Shown piece by piece: positions 30,131-41,709 of a DNA stretch of 64,000 nucleotides (within the stretch, counting starts at the first letter, position 1; every line of letters begins with the position of its first letter). This DNA comes from Solen grandis (taxonomy: Eukaryota > Mollusca > Bivalvia > Adapedonta > Solenidae): the NCBI GenBank assembly GCA_021229015.1, contig CM037790.1:52261727-52325726 (forward strand). The letters run 5' to 3'. The position numbers were made by a program, and so were the translations under genes. The notes below the pieces were generated by a model. The model saw nothing but the letters and a program-made list of their open reading frames with translations, was not told where the DNA came from and ran no database searches.

Positions 30131-30324
30131 TATTTTTGTGTATTGAATTACTTCTCTCGTGATCCTATATCAACCGAGTGATAAGTATTTGTCCAGAGAC
30201 CAATTATTTGCTGTGGCAGACTGTATATATTTAATAGCTTTGATTCGTTTTCCTAAGCATATGGTCAGGAAATACATAAATAAAATTCAATACAGTTGTC
30301 TTATTTAATTAACTAAAAAAAGTT

Positions 30325-30510
30325 TAAACTTTATTTATTTTACATCTCACAACTTATATTAATCATTCTCGATGGCTCTGGTGGCGGCGTATGTGGTCAT
30401 CATTGTGGGAGGAAATAGGAGAACCCGGAGAAAATCCACGTACGTGACTAGGATTGAACCTGAGAAGCGAAGCGTGTTAAAGCTACGCTATCCAGGCACC
30501 GCCACCTAAC
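30325..30510 (-). mobile_element. tRNA-derived SINE, related to family D
   Basis: Minus reading: GTGGCGGTGCCTGGATAGCG, TAGCTTTAACACG and TCAGGTTCAATCCT. It shares the tail ACAACTTATATTAATC with 29494-29725. Confidence 0.68.
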
Positions 30511-31039
30511 TAAAAAGGTTATTTAGGACGATCGGAAACGTTACACCGTGGAGGCTGGAGACCGTCGGAGACACTCTTAAATCATATCAATAATGTGTTA
30601 TAAATACTAACAAAATATAACTATAGGTTTGGAACAAATAGGTTGAAATTGCAGCAAAGTGCTTTGAAACTGAGGGGTTGTAGGTTCGAAACCTCAAAGG
30701 GTCAACTATTTTTCTTTCTTTTCTTTAACATTATTTCTCTATCACACATATCAGATTTATTTCTATGTTTGATTTAGCTATTGAAGTATTTTTAGATTCA
30801 TGTACCAAAGTAAAATTTTACATTTAATTGATCTGCTGGTGGAAAAGGGGATCTGTAACATAATTTCCCCCAAATAGCGTTTAATAGTTTCTAGAGTCTA
30901 CATGATATAAAACACATAATGAATAATTCCTTCTAACACTAGTTTGGGTTTATTTGAATTGCTATTGTTTATATTGATTATATAGTTATATGCAAGATTG
31001 ACCATCCAAGGGTCTAATCACATATTGTTCTAAATTGTT

Positions 31040-32172
31040 TTCTATTCATTTTATTTCTTAGAATGGGTGTACATTGGAAGTTCCATCTCTCAGAATGAAT
31101 GTACATTGGAAGTACCATAGAATGGATATACTGTACTTTGGAAGTACGAGGGGTGTTCGAAAAGTATTTGGAAAACTGCCATAACTTTTTCATTGATATG
31201 ATTATTAGAAAAAAAATCTCGTAAAGTGATACTTTAATATATTTTGAACTTAATCTGAGAGCAAAAATTATACAAATTGCACTCATGCAAATTCCACAGT
31301 CACTATGGCAACGTCGGGTAACGTTGAGCGGGACAACTTACTCGTTAAATGAATATGACATCTGTAAAGATTATCTGACACATCTACAGTTATATCTTTT
31401 CGAAATATTTTCGTTTGCACGATACACTCATCTCCCACCTACGGATCCACTTGTAAAAGTATGACCTGAAAGCTCCTGTGGAATTTTACGGATTGTCTTT
31501 CAGACAACTCCATAATTGTGTTTTCTTTTCCTGACGTCGTGCACGGACGTCCAGATCTTGGGCGGACGGCAACATTGTACGCAGGGTGGTCATGAAAGCG
31601 GTGAACCACCCATATATGTTGGTTTTCTTCGTTTAACCTTTGCCGTTAGTGCCCATGCTCATGAGAAGCATCTCTGATTTCGTGTTACACATTATTATAT
31701 GAAACATTTTGGGATAACGCTTTTCTAGTGCCATATTTATGTTTTTGCTAAACAAATGTTCTCGTCTTCCTATGTTAACGGAAATAACTTCAGATTTCAG
31801 TCAATGACGTTACATAGGCCTTAAGAAAAGGTCTTGAAAGCGGTCCGTATATTTTGGGCAGTTTTTGACATTGGGAATATGTCTATATGTAATCTTTACA
31901 GACAGGTAAACATATGAAGATTTGCAAAATTTGCCCTGCTCAACGTTACCTGACGTGACTGTGGAATTTGCATGAGTACAATTTGCTTTCTTTTCTCTTT
32001 TGGATTAAGTTCCAAATATATCAAAGTATCTTTTTTGAAAGTTTCATTCTGATAACCATATCAATGACAAGGTATGGCAGTTTGCCGGATACATTTCGAA
32101 CACCCCTCGTACAATCTCATAGAATGGATGTACTTTGGAAGTACCATCTCTTAGAGTGGATGTAGAATTTGG
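31040..32172. repeat. ~33-bp minisatellite interrupted by the mariner-like element
   Basis: Units of the form AGAATGGATGTACTTTGGAA then GTACCATCTCT occur at 31061-31146 and resume at 32118-32163. Roughly five diverged copies in total. Confidence 0.6.
31147..32109. mobile_element. Mariner-like non-autonomous element with ~180-bp inverted repeats
   Basis: It starts CGAGGGGTGTTCGAAAAGTA and ends with the near reverse complement (TTTCGAACACCCCTCG). TA lies on both sides (31145-31146 and 32110-32111). Similarity of the two ends extends about 180 bp inward, for example GCAAATTCCACAGTCAC near 31290 and GTGACTGTGGAATTTGC near 31960. The core lacks a transposase frame. It is inserted in a ~33-bp minisatellite that continues on both sides (31040-31146, 32112-32170). 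Confidence 0.82.
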
Positions 32173-32818
32173 TTTAATTGATATATAGGTTACGGAATGT
32201 ACTTGCAATAGGTTCTGTTCCAATCGTTTGAGATGAACGTGTAATAACCCTCTTACTTTGAAATGACTACAGAAAAGTTACATAGAATGGCTTGGAAAAA
32301 TGTAAATTTAACCAATGCAGTAGGGCAAGTTAGAGGTAAGCAATGAAATAGTATGTTTACATAGGTGTAATAGAATATCAAATGGGGATAAAAGATAAAA
32401 CCTAGAAGACAAACCCATGTACAGTTTATGTGGCTGATCTTATTTTGTTAGGGTCGCATATCTCATTTCTTTTTGCACTTGGTTAAAAGTTTTGGTCTAA
32501 TATGAAGATTTTTTCCAGATCCCTCTGCATACCTGACCCTAGGATTTGGGTAAGAGATTTATGTAGATACATACTCGTATTATGTTATTTCAATATGATA
32601 TTGTTTTAACTGCACATCTTCTTCCGAATAAACGCCAAAGGGTGAAATCTATCCAAAAAATCATTTCCCCATCTCATATAATCTGTTCCATATTTTCACA
32701 TAGTACAGTACAATGTATATTCGGGGTTTGGCAGAAAATGATTTTGTCTATTTCTTTTTTCTTTTTGTAAATTGTAGGTATCGGGTGCAGTGCTCTGGTG
32801 CCAGTGAACCAGCGACTA

Positions 32819-32851
<33 letters not shown>
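32819..32851. repeat. (CA)n microsatellite
   Basis: About 16 CA repeats. It lies inside a decayed SINE-like sequence (GTGCAGTGCTCTGGTGCC before; AGTCCATGACCACAACTGCT after). Confidence 0.95.
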
Positions 32852-33174
32852 AGGTGAGATGGTGAGTGATTTGAGTCCATGACCACAACTGCTTGGTCAC
32901 AGCATTCTGTCTTGTATGAAAATGGTAGGATGGTATGAAAGATATATCATTCATTATTTTCAAGCACTGAATAGATCCTTAATGTCATTAACAAGAAAGA
33001 AAATGACTTTTATACGTGGGAGATTTATAAGTAACGTGCAAACTCATCGAATGAATTCTCTTCAAATGTTCAGAAATAATCATGAGTTTTTGAGTTCAAT
33101 AATTTATTTTATCAATATTAAGTACAAAGAGAAGGTCCTAGTGTAATTTAAAATGTGGGTTGAGTCACGCTTAT

Positions 33175-33375
33175 TATCACTTAGTCTGGCTGTGGGTTCG
33201 AGTCCCGAAAGGGCACAAGTAAGTCTTCCAGTTGGCTTGTGGAAGAACGGTCATCTGGGTGCCTCTGTGACTTAGAGCGCAAGTAAGTCTTCCAGTTGGC
33301 TTGTGGAAGATCGGTCATCTGGGTGCCTCTTTGACATTACGTTTTTCATCAGCTATATCAGCTGGCTGGGTGTCG
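33175..33375 (+). mobile_element. Family A SINE fragment with internal 67-bp duplication
   Basis: GGGTTCGAGTCCCGAAAGGG (B-box) is followed by AAGTCTTCCAGTTGGCTTGT, which appears twice (about 33220 and 33287). The tail is AGCTGGCTGGGTGTCGCC. Confidence 0.6.
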
Positions 33376-33479
33376 CCTTTTTAACACCTTTTTTTATTAT
33401 AACAAGTTTAAATGTATAGGAAGGCTGATACCTTTTGGCGAGGATAAGAGAATATACATGAAGATAGACTGTAAATCCT

Positions 33480-34942
33480 TGAATATACATTTATTGATAG
33501 CATAATAGGAAACCCTTCATATACACAATTTCATAACATAAAAGGAAACCATCATATATACAATTTAATAACATAATAGGAAACCCTCCTATACATAATA
33601 TAATAACCTCATATACACAATATAATAACATAATAGGAAACCCTCATATACACAATTTAATAACATAATAGGAAACCCTCATATATACAATTTAATAACA
33701 TAATAGGAAACCCTCATATACACAATATTATAAAATAATAGGAAACTCTCATACAACATTTTAATAGCGTAACAGGAAACCCTCGTGTACACATTACTGA
33801 TAGCAAAATAGAAACCCTAAAACATACATTAAAACACTGGCACTAGAACCGCAGAATTACGATTTTTTCCCCTATTTACTGTATTCCGAGAAAGAGAACG
33901 AAACTTTCTATTTTTTTAATTGAACATACCGGTGTCTTCCAATGCGTGTGGTAATTCTGTGGTTCCAGCTCCAGTTACATTATTACTAGCATAAGATATA
34001 TATTTGCATAAATATATATACTGGCATCATGACAGTATGAACTAACATTTGACATATTCACTGAAGCTTTAAGCATTTCATAAAATAATATTCTCACAAA
34101 AATTAACAAGTTAAATAGATACAATAAAAACAAAGCACTAACTATTACAAGCAAGGAAAAACAAACATGTAAGCAGTTGAAACATTTAGTTTTAAAATAC
34201 TCTTAGTCTACTGATCTATGAAATACAGAAAGATAATCAAACTAGCTATATATTACAATGCGCAATCGGTAAACGTGCATAAAGCATAATTCTCAACATT
34301 CCAGCAAAGTAAAAAAAAAAAAAAAAAAAAAAAAAGACTGAGAGACAGACAGAGAGACTGGTGTATCCCCACAGTACCTCACTATGCAGAAAGCAGCCAT
34401 TCCGTTGATATAACATTTATTATTGTTTTGAGGAAAAAAAAAAAAGAAAATCGATTCTTCTCAAATTAAAATTAAATCAAAATCCATCTAAAAGTCACCA
34501 TACAGCAATAACTGGTTTGGAACACACATATACTGGGCCAAAGTTATTTATACATAGGATAAGTGAAACTAAACATGCTTATGTGAAATAAAGCTTGATA
34601 CTATACAAATTAAGATTATATTGCAATTCAGTACATGTTTTTCGTATAAGAATACATTAGTACTCAAACTTACGATGTCTTTAGTCCATAATTTAATCGG
34701 TCCAGGATTATTCGTAATTACATGTACATACATGTGTTGCCCATTCAGGTGTGAAAATAAATTTATATCCTAGTATCCTCGCGGAATTTCATGATTTCAC
34801 ATTTACTTATTTGAAAGTATATAAATCCCTCTGAACAAATTAGATTAAGAATATATAGAGTCTCCCGGTGGGCAAAGCCCTATACCATGTATCGGTTGCC
34901 GTTCATGCTTCGTCTTAGCTTGTAAGGAATGATTGAGGGAAT
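33480..34942 (-). other. Probable 3' UTR and downstream flank of the membrane-protein gene
   Basis: No open frame. Minus-strand AATAAA signals occur at 34416-34421 and 33490-33495, so either could end the transcript. The stretch contains a 25-bp A run (34311-34335) and, at its far end, a ~35-bp minisatellite. Confidence 0.35.
33525..33800. repeat. ~35-bp minisatellite
   Basis: Unit CATAATAGGAAACCCTCATA then TACACAATTTAATAA. About eight copies, downstream of the membrane-protein exon on the minus strand. Confidence 0.85.
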
Positions 34943-35172
34943 CTATTGTCTATAACCGGCGTTGTGGTTGGCGAACATTTCATCATTTCTACTCTCCTTT
35001 CTGTTGTTCCTCATCTTGACAAACAAGATGACCGAGAGGGCCAGGCAGAGGACCATTCCCACACCCAGCCCTGCCAGCGCGGCCGTCATCGGGGTGCGGG
35101 GCACACACTCACTCTCTACTGCCTGTTGGGTGTCCTGTGTAATTTTGGTAAATTCACTGTCACTGCCGTCAC
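34943..35172 (-). CDS. Last coding exon of a single-pass membrane protein, unnamed
   Basis: Acceptor TTAATTCAG|GTGAC, then 230 nt in one frame to a TAG stop at 34943-34945. The first 2 nt complete a codon from an upstream exon not seen here. The peptide has a short acidic and polar stretch, CVPRTPMTAALAGLGV, a hydrophobic segment of about 22 residues (residues 28-51), then a basic stop-transfer KMRNNRKESR and a short tail ending HNAGYRQ. This is the C-terminus of a type I membrane protein. ZP-domain and scavenger-receptor-like proteins of bivalves often end this way, but without the upstream exons that is only a guess. GC content is clearly higher than in the flanks, as expected for an exon. 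Upstream exons would lie beyond the L1-like insertion or the gap. Confidence 0.72.
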
Positions 35173-36108
35173 CTGAATTAATTAAAACTATGTAAAATAA
35201 GTGTACGATACATTTTTATATATCTGAATTAAATATTTTGACGCATATTTACATAGCATTTGTTAATTCGTCCTACATCAGCAAATAATTCTTTAAATTA
35301 GCAAATTATTTTTTTAAAAATATATTTTTTTTTCTGGACGTGATGATAGATCGACCGAGCCACCCAAGATAAGATTTCATCACTCTTCAAAAGCCATGAT
35401 GGGCTTTATTATGCCAACTTCTTAATCTTTGCACTCCCATTGATGATTCATTTATTCTAGATACAAATGTTAAAAAAGTTGCTTGTTTATTTTTTTTATT
35501 TTTTTTTTGAGGTCCCATTATGGGTATCCCCGTTTATTTTCCCCGTAATAGGTACAGCAGGGGTCGGGGAACCATCCCCAGCTGACCTTACAAAATAGAT
35601 ACATTTGAAATTACTATACACATATATAAATATATATATAGATATATTTAGTTAATACAGGGTTTTCCTTACTGTATACATATTCCCATGTAGGGACATT
35701 TTTTAAGAAAATGCATTGTTGATTTAATTCAATTTTCTAAACAATGGCAAACAAAATAGTAATCAATTTAAAAATTTCCTCATTTAAAAAAGCATTTTCA
35801 TTGGGAAGAAACTACGGGAACTAAAGGAAAAAAAAAAGAAGAAGAAGTCTCACTATTTTTATCTAAAAAAAAAGAGACCTGTTTTTTAATATACAGACTA
35901 TATCACATTATTCCTTAAGAAAGATGTATTATGATATAAACAACCTTACAACTGTCCAGTTTTTCATTTCTTTCTCCGATATATTTGATGACTTATACAC
36001 CTCCCATGCTAATTTCAAAAAACTTTTAAATCCTATATCAGATGGCATTATGTGTTTATATTTGCATAAATAAATATATCTTTTAAATTCTAAAAATAAT
36101 ATGTCTAA

Positions 36109-36558
36109 TTAATTATCATATGTTCCTGATCCTAATATAACAAAGAGACTATCTATATTAACCATAGGATCAATTTCTTTTACCTTATTTATCAGACTTT
36201 GTATTAAATAATTCACTTTAGAACAGTCCCAAAATAAATGGTTAATAGTTTCTTCTGTACAGTTACAAAAAGAACACAGTTTACTATCAGTAAGTTTCAT
36301 TTTAAATAATAAAGTATTTGTTGCAATTATTTGATGCGTAATCCTTGTTTGCATCCATTGTATGTAAGAATCTCTAGTACATCTAAAAACATAGCTATAA
36401 ATAACTTTCCAGTTGATATCAATGTTTTTATATATAGACTCCCATTTTGCTTTACTTGTTGGTTCCTCTTCATTCCTAATTAGAACATTATAGATATATT
36501 TATTTATATCTGATTTAGTTACAATAGGGTTGATATAGCAGTTACAACAAGGACTCAT
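36109..36558 (-). pseudogene. L1-like ORF2 C-terminal segment with Cys-rich motif
   Basis: 149 codons open, in a different frame from the RT core. It holds TRITHQIIATNTLLFKMKLT followed by CSFCNCTEETINHLFWDC, the zinc-binding C-terminal motif usual in non-LTR RT proteins of invertebrates. It is probably joined to the core in the ancestral element. Confidence 0.75.
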
Positions 36559-36613
36559 ATGATATATATCATGTTTTATATTTGAATGTATGATGTTTTT
36601 ATTTATGAATCTT

Positions 36614-37726
36614 TTAATAACATTTATTAAACCATAATAGTATAAAGTCTATATTTTTTCCAGTCACTAATTTTAGATAGTCAGTAGTTACAAATCTGTC
36701 ATTTGAAACTAATATATCTTTTACCATTCTTATTCCTCTCTCATATAGTGGTGGTATAAATACATATGTTTTCCCCACCAAAAAGTTGTGATTATAAAAT
36801 AATGGCATGTGTAATACTTGTTCTATATCTGTTATACATAATTTGTCTCTATACATCATGTATGCCTTTAAGACATCTATCCAAAACTTATTTTTTATCT
36901 TTCTAATGATGACATCACAAAACATTTTCCCACAATTAAAAAGTTTGTCTATGTTAAATACAGATTTGATTAATTTGTAACATTTACTATCATAGTTATT
37001 GGTGTAATTTTTCAGCCATTTTATCTTTAAACTCAATATATAGCTGGATATATCGGTCATCTTTAAACCTCCCTCCTCATAATCTTTTATAAAAACTGAT
37101 TTTTTAATTTTTGCTTTGCCATTCCAAACAAAATTATACAATAAATCTGTAAGTGTTTTTATGAATTCTTTGCTAGGTGATGGCAAACTCATAAATAAAT
37201 GTGTAAAAATAGGTAATAAGAGTGTTTTAACAACTGTTATTTTTCCAATGGGAGTCAACTTTCTTCTTTTCCAATATGTTATACATTTTTGGACTTTTTG
37301 CAATTTGTTAGAAAAGTTTAATTCACACATTTTATCAAGATTAACATCAAAATTTAAACCTAATAATTTAAACTGTGTTTCATTCCATGTTAATTTCCAT
37401 TTAGTTTTGATAGATTGTGATGAATATTTTTTGGACCCTATCCAAATGACTTTTGTTTTGTCAAAATTGACTTTAAGACCTGACCACAATGCAAATTTAT
37501 GTAATATATCTAAGGCTGTATGCAATGAATTTTCAGAACCATCCAATAATAGTGTTGTATCATCCGCATACTGTGAAATTTTGTACTCCTCTCCTCCAAT
37601 TGTTATCCCTTTAACATTTTTATTATTTCTTAATTGATAATATCTCTGCAAATAAAATAAAAATAGAAATAGGATCTCCTTGTCGACAACCTCTATTAAC
37701 TTTAAAGAAACTTGACAAGAAACCAT
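36614..37726 (-). pseudogene. L1-like reverse transcriptase, palm/thumb part
   Basis: 370 codons open. It includes the YADD active site (residues 53-56), the L1 thumb block VVKTLLLPIFTHLFMSLPSP and FIKDYEEGGLKMTDI. The first ~30 residues probably read the wrong frame upstream of a frameshift. The RT fingers with the first catalytic aspartate (LIDFEKAFDS) lie in another frame at 37922-37623. Confidence 0.85.
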
Positions 37727-38100
37727 TTAATTGTATACAAACTTCTGTATTATATAAGAATATTTTAATCCATCTTTTAAAAGAGTCACCAAAATTAAAA
37801 AAACACAACGTTTTTTCAATAAAATTAAATGATATGGAATCAAATGCCTTTTCAAAGTCAATAAGCATTATAAGACCAGGTATCTTATGATCTTCTGTGT
37901 ACTTCATGACATCATATAACAATCTAGTATTCTCCCCAATGTAACGGTTTTTAACAAATCCTGTCTGGTCTTTTGCTATTAATATACTTAATACATTTTT
38001 TAATCTATTTGCAATACTACCAGAAGCTAATTTGTATAAGACATTTGTTTATTCTGGTTTAATGTCCAATCAACAATTTTCAGTCGTTTTGCGTTTTGTC

Positions 38101-38200
38101 NNNNNNNNNNNNNNNNNNNNNNNNNNNNNNNNNNNNNNNNNNNNNNNNNNNNNNNNNNNNNNNNNNNNNNNNNNNNNNNNNNNNNNNNNNNNNNNNNNNN
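38101..38200. other. Assembly gap, 100 N
   Basis: Exactly 100 N, the conventional size for a gap of unknown length. It cuts the 5' part of the L1-like element. Sequence to the right has a different character, with long homopolymers and broken frames. Confidence 1.
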
Positions 38201-40251
38201 AACAAGGCCACCACTTCCCGCCCCGGTCTCCCAGGATGTCAGTACGTTCCTCCCGGCCCGCCACGTTCTGATTGGTTCTCTCCTTTTCTCCGTTTGATAA
38301 AGGGCCCGACACGTTTTCTTTATTCCAATTTTTTGCCACTTACCGCTAGATTTTACTTTTTATTTCCGTTTTTTGAACATTTTTTTTTCCGTTTAAAAAT
38401 TTTTTTGCCATTTCAATTCTTTCGACTACCATAATAAACCGTAATTAAATAACTAAGTTTTAAATCCGGGAAAAAAAAAAAGACCTTTACCCTTTGAGTT
38501 TGGGGAAAAAAAGTGTTCTAATTATTGCCCAAATGCTTTTGATAGAATGCGCGTCCCAATTGAACTATTTTTTAAAAATCATCAAAGAAAATAAAATCGT
38601 GTGGGGACTTCATCAGGAAACTCCCCTCTAAATACGGCCCACCAAAAGTTTTTTTTTTACGGCCTTTTTCGTTTTTCACGTCTTGTTGCGTTATTCCTTT
38701 TGCTACGGCCTACAAAATTTTTTTAATCCCACCGTGACGGCCTGGGGAATATTTTACAGTTTAAAAATATGGGTCGGCCACGGCCTTCCGTTTGCCCACC
38801 CGTTCCCTCAGGTTTTCCAGGGCCCCCCCTTTTGTCCACGGTGGCCTGTCGTGGTCGCCGTGGGCCCCCGGGGGAACATAGCGTAAAAGCAGCATAAAAA
38901 AATTAAAAAAAAAGGGTTTTTTATTTCCATAAACGTTATGAAACGAATCGATTGCAAATTTATTTTTTTCACACACCGAGATTGCCCCTAATCCTGTTGT
39001 TTAATTAAAATTCAAATCGATTTTCCGTCATTTAGAATATTTTTAAAAATTTTTAAGGCTTCATTTGATCGGTTAAAATTAGATTGGTCATTACAGAAAG
39101 GGGTATTAAAAAAAGTTATCACTTATTAGCTACCGTTTACATAAAAGTCAACATACAATTTTTTGTTTTAAGAAATGGCTTTCAAAAAGAACTGAATTTG
39201 ACGTGTACATTTAATATTATTTAGAAAATCGTGAAACCCAAATTTTGCTGTTTCTACGTTTTCACTACATTCCCCAAAACTTTTTTGGGGCATTTCTACT
39301 ATAGGGAAATTGTGCGACTGCAATTTTATTATGATTAATAAAAATATTACAAGAGTTATATTTTTTTGAATTTCGTTTATATAATTTTATTGAAAAACAC
39401 ATCTGAGTGTCTTAACTCCTACTTCACTATTGCGGGGATTTAAACCACAAAAACTATTACAGAGGGAAACAACCTACATGTGAAGATATGCTTGTGGCCC
39501 GGGAAATAGGGTAATGATGAGTTTAGGGCCCCTTTGATATCCAGCAAAAAATTCTTGTTGCCCAATCCTACATTTTTTGCTTCCAAATATACGTTTGTCT
39601 GACTGCAAACAAGCATTGGCCCTGGAGTGGTAAACGGGTTTGCATGTGGGGGGGTGTACCTTGGCTTACAGTTCTGCTTTTGGGCTTGATGAAAAAATAA
39701 TATTACTGAAAATTAGTCAGGATAGGATTCGTACGGGGCCCAATTTACATTAACTGTCCGAATGCCAATTAATTGTTTAATCAGGAGAGGCGAAAATGGT
39801 GTTTATCCCGAAGCAGTATTTAAACAGCGATCCGGACTCGTAATACAAATGGTTCCATAAAATTCAAACTGGTTCCCTAAATTGAATTATGGGATGTTGA
39901 ATTTATGTAAACGCCCATCCTATGATGGTAATTATTGTAAGAAACGCCGCTAGTTTATTTTGAAATGGAACTGACTTGTATTTGAACTTAATATCTTTTT
40001 TTATTGTAACAGTCGAAAAAATAGTCGATTAATCGAGGCAAAATCACTGATTAATCAATCGTGACTAAACACATATATATCAATTTTGAGAAAATGCCTA
40101 TTAAAACCCTTTATTGTGATATTTTTAGTGCACACCATGAAACAAAGAATAAACTATATGATCCGAGGCTGATGTTTACGTTAAAAGGCTCTCTAGCAAC
40201 ACATAATTTCTTTAAATGTGTGTAAAATGTTTTCATGTAAATTTCATGAAT
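38201..40251. other. Gene-free noisy sequence after the gap
   Basis: Homopolymer-rich sequence with long G, C, T and A runs and no recognisable protein. The first ~700 bases are distinctly GC-richer. Short frames at 38203-38434 and 38683-38976 look like noise. Confidence 0.5.
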
Positions 40252-40448
40252 TTAAGGTAATCCATACGACTTTAAAAACTATAATCATGATCCAGCCATT
40301 AATCTGGGATGTTATAGTAAATGCAAGTCTTTTATAGACATAGAGACAAAGAGGTCTTAACCCAAGTCAATAGATACTCGCGTCTGCATTGAAGTCTTTA
40401 AGCATAAAGGACCATGATTACAATTTAATGCTGGATGGATTACCTTAA
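40252..40448. mobile_element. Short MITE with perfect 14-bp inverted ends
   Basis: TTAAGGTAATCCAT at the left and ATGGATTACCTTAA at the right are exact reverse complements, 197 bp apart. Inside them the ends stay partly complementary (ATCATG, AACCATGATTA-type). No coding capacity. Confidence 0.6.
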
Positions 40449-41709
40449 GTAAAGCTCAGGATATCACATCATTTAATACTCATCTGTCCATTTAGTTATC
40501 AAACTTATCCTTTTTGCGATTAAACTTTGGCAACCCTCGTATGCCTTTGTTGATATATTTCATTCTCTAATTTTCTGTTTTTTTCGAATGTTCTTTTTGT
40601 TTGTAATCAAAGAATTGACAGTAAAATATAAGATCTTAGGAAATTCATGGTTGTAAATTTACCTCGACTGAACGTACTATATCTGTCTTAATGAAGCAAA
40701 GCCCATAGGTAACTGAAAAAAAAAAACCTAGTCGGTGGACGGTTACACTATACATTACAAACACAAAATCAGTCAAACGCCCAATTTAATCTATTAATGA
40801 GGTAAACAGAATTCAATATCAAGATTTAAATGAGAATCCTGCCGTCATAAAAAGGCTTAAGACTTCAACGTTTCAAACAGTTTTTGTTTCATATTCATGA
40901 GATAAAAAGCAGACATAGTAAATGGAAACAAAACTAGTTCCTACAAGAACCGCCGAGCTGTATAATAATTTCCAATTTCTATGCGCATATGCAATGGTTG
41001 AGATTCAATCTTCAAATCCACAAGTAAAGTCACTCAATACTAGAAAAGTTTTTATGCGGAATAATTTTCGCGGATTTCGGGAATAGTTGTTCCATCAATT
41101 TCGACTAAATATGTCAAATAATTTAGTTTGAACATAATTCCAAGAGTATAACATATGTCTGATATACAAGCACGAAATTGTCTTTGTTTGATCGTCAACG
41201 AAATTAAATGCCAGTGAAATATAATGATGTCACAGACTTCCAAGTTCAAACAATCCCGAGTCAAGACACGTCTCCTGAAAATGTTCTCTAATTTGCCCCA
41301 TTACTGTGTAAAATCATAAATAATTTAAAAAAGCCCAAATCCAAATTCGAATGCAGTAAAAAAAAACATGTTTTCCCCGGGGGAAAAAAATTTCTGCAAA
41401 TCGACCCAGTTTTTTTATGTGACGGATTCAAAAATATTTTCTGGGGGAGTATTCGTGTAAAAAAATTTTTTTGGAGCAGGACGGTTCATCCCCGATAAGA
41501 TTTTAATTTTAGTTATCAGTAAATCATCATGGCAAAATTTTTTTACAATTATTAAGCTGAGCAAACCTTTACTTTTGATTTCAAACTTTGGTTTACAAAA
41601 AAAAAAGGTGTTTTTAGGAAGCGCATCTGAGATCATTGAATTTTTTTAAAACTAGCATATTTTTTAAAATATACTGGGTTTAGTGAGGAGGAGAGAGAAA
41701 TAAACAGTT

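Larger units (their letters stand above)
35490..38100 (-). mobile_element. L1-like non-LTR retrotransposon, 5'-truncated by the assembly gap
   Basis: The minus strand carries a reverse transcriptase in two frames. Downstream from the gap: LASGSIANRLKNVLSILIAK and DQTGF (about 38035-37940), LIDFEKAFDSI and GCRQGDPIS (37922-37670), then after a frame change near 37650 the catalytic YADDT (37570-37556), VNFDKTKVIW and LTPIGKITVVKTLL. A further frame holds a C-terminal zinc-knuckle-like region, CSFCNCTEETINHLFWDCSK (about 36300-36210). The 3' end is A-rich on the minus strand at about 35480-35510. Frame changes mean it is inactive or mis-sequenced. No endonuclease domain is visible, since it would lie across the gap. 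Confidence 0.85.

Noticed and set aside
2310..30510. tRNA-like sequences with A- and B-box motifs
   Set aside because: None folds into a full cloverleaf by eye with a paired acceptor stem, and all continue into SINE bodies. Called as SINEs, not tRNA genes.
32674..32963. Two minus-strand frames with a CVCVCV run
   Set aside because: The valine-cysteine run is the translated CA microsatellite inside a decayed SINE.
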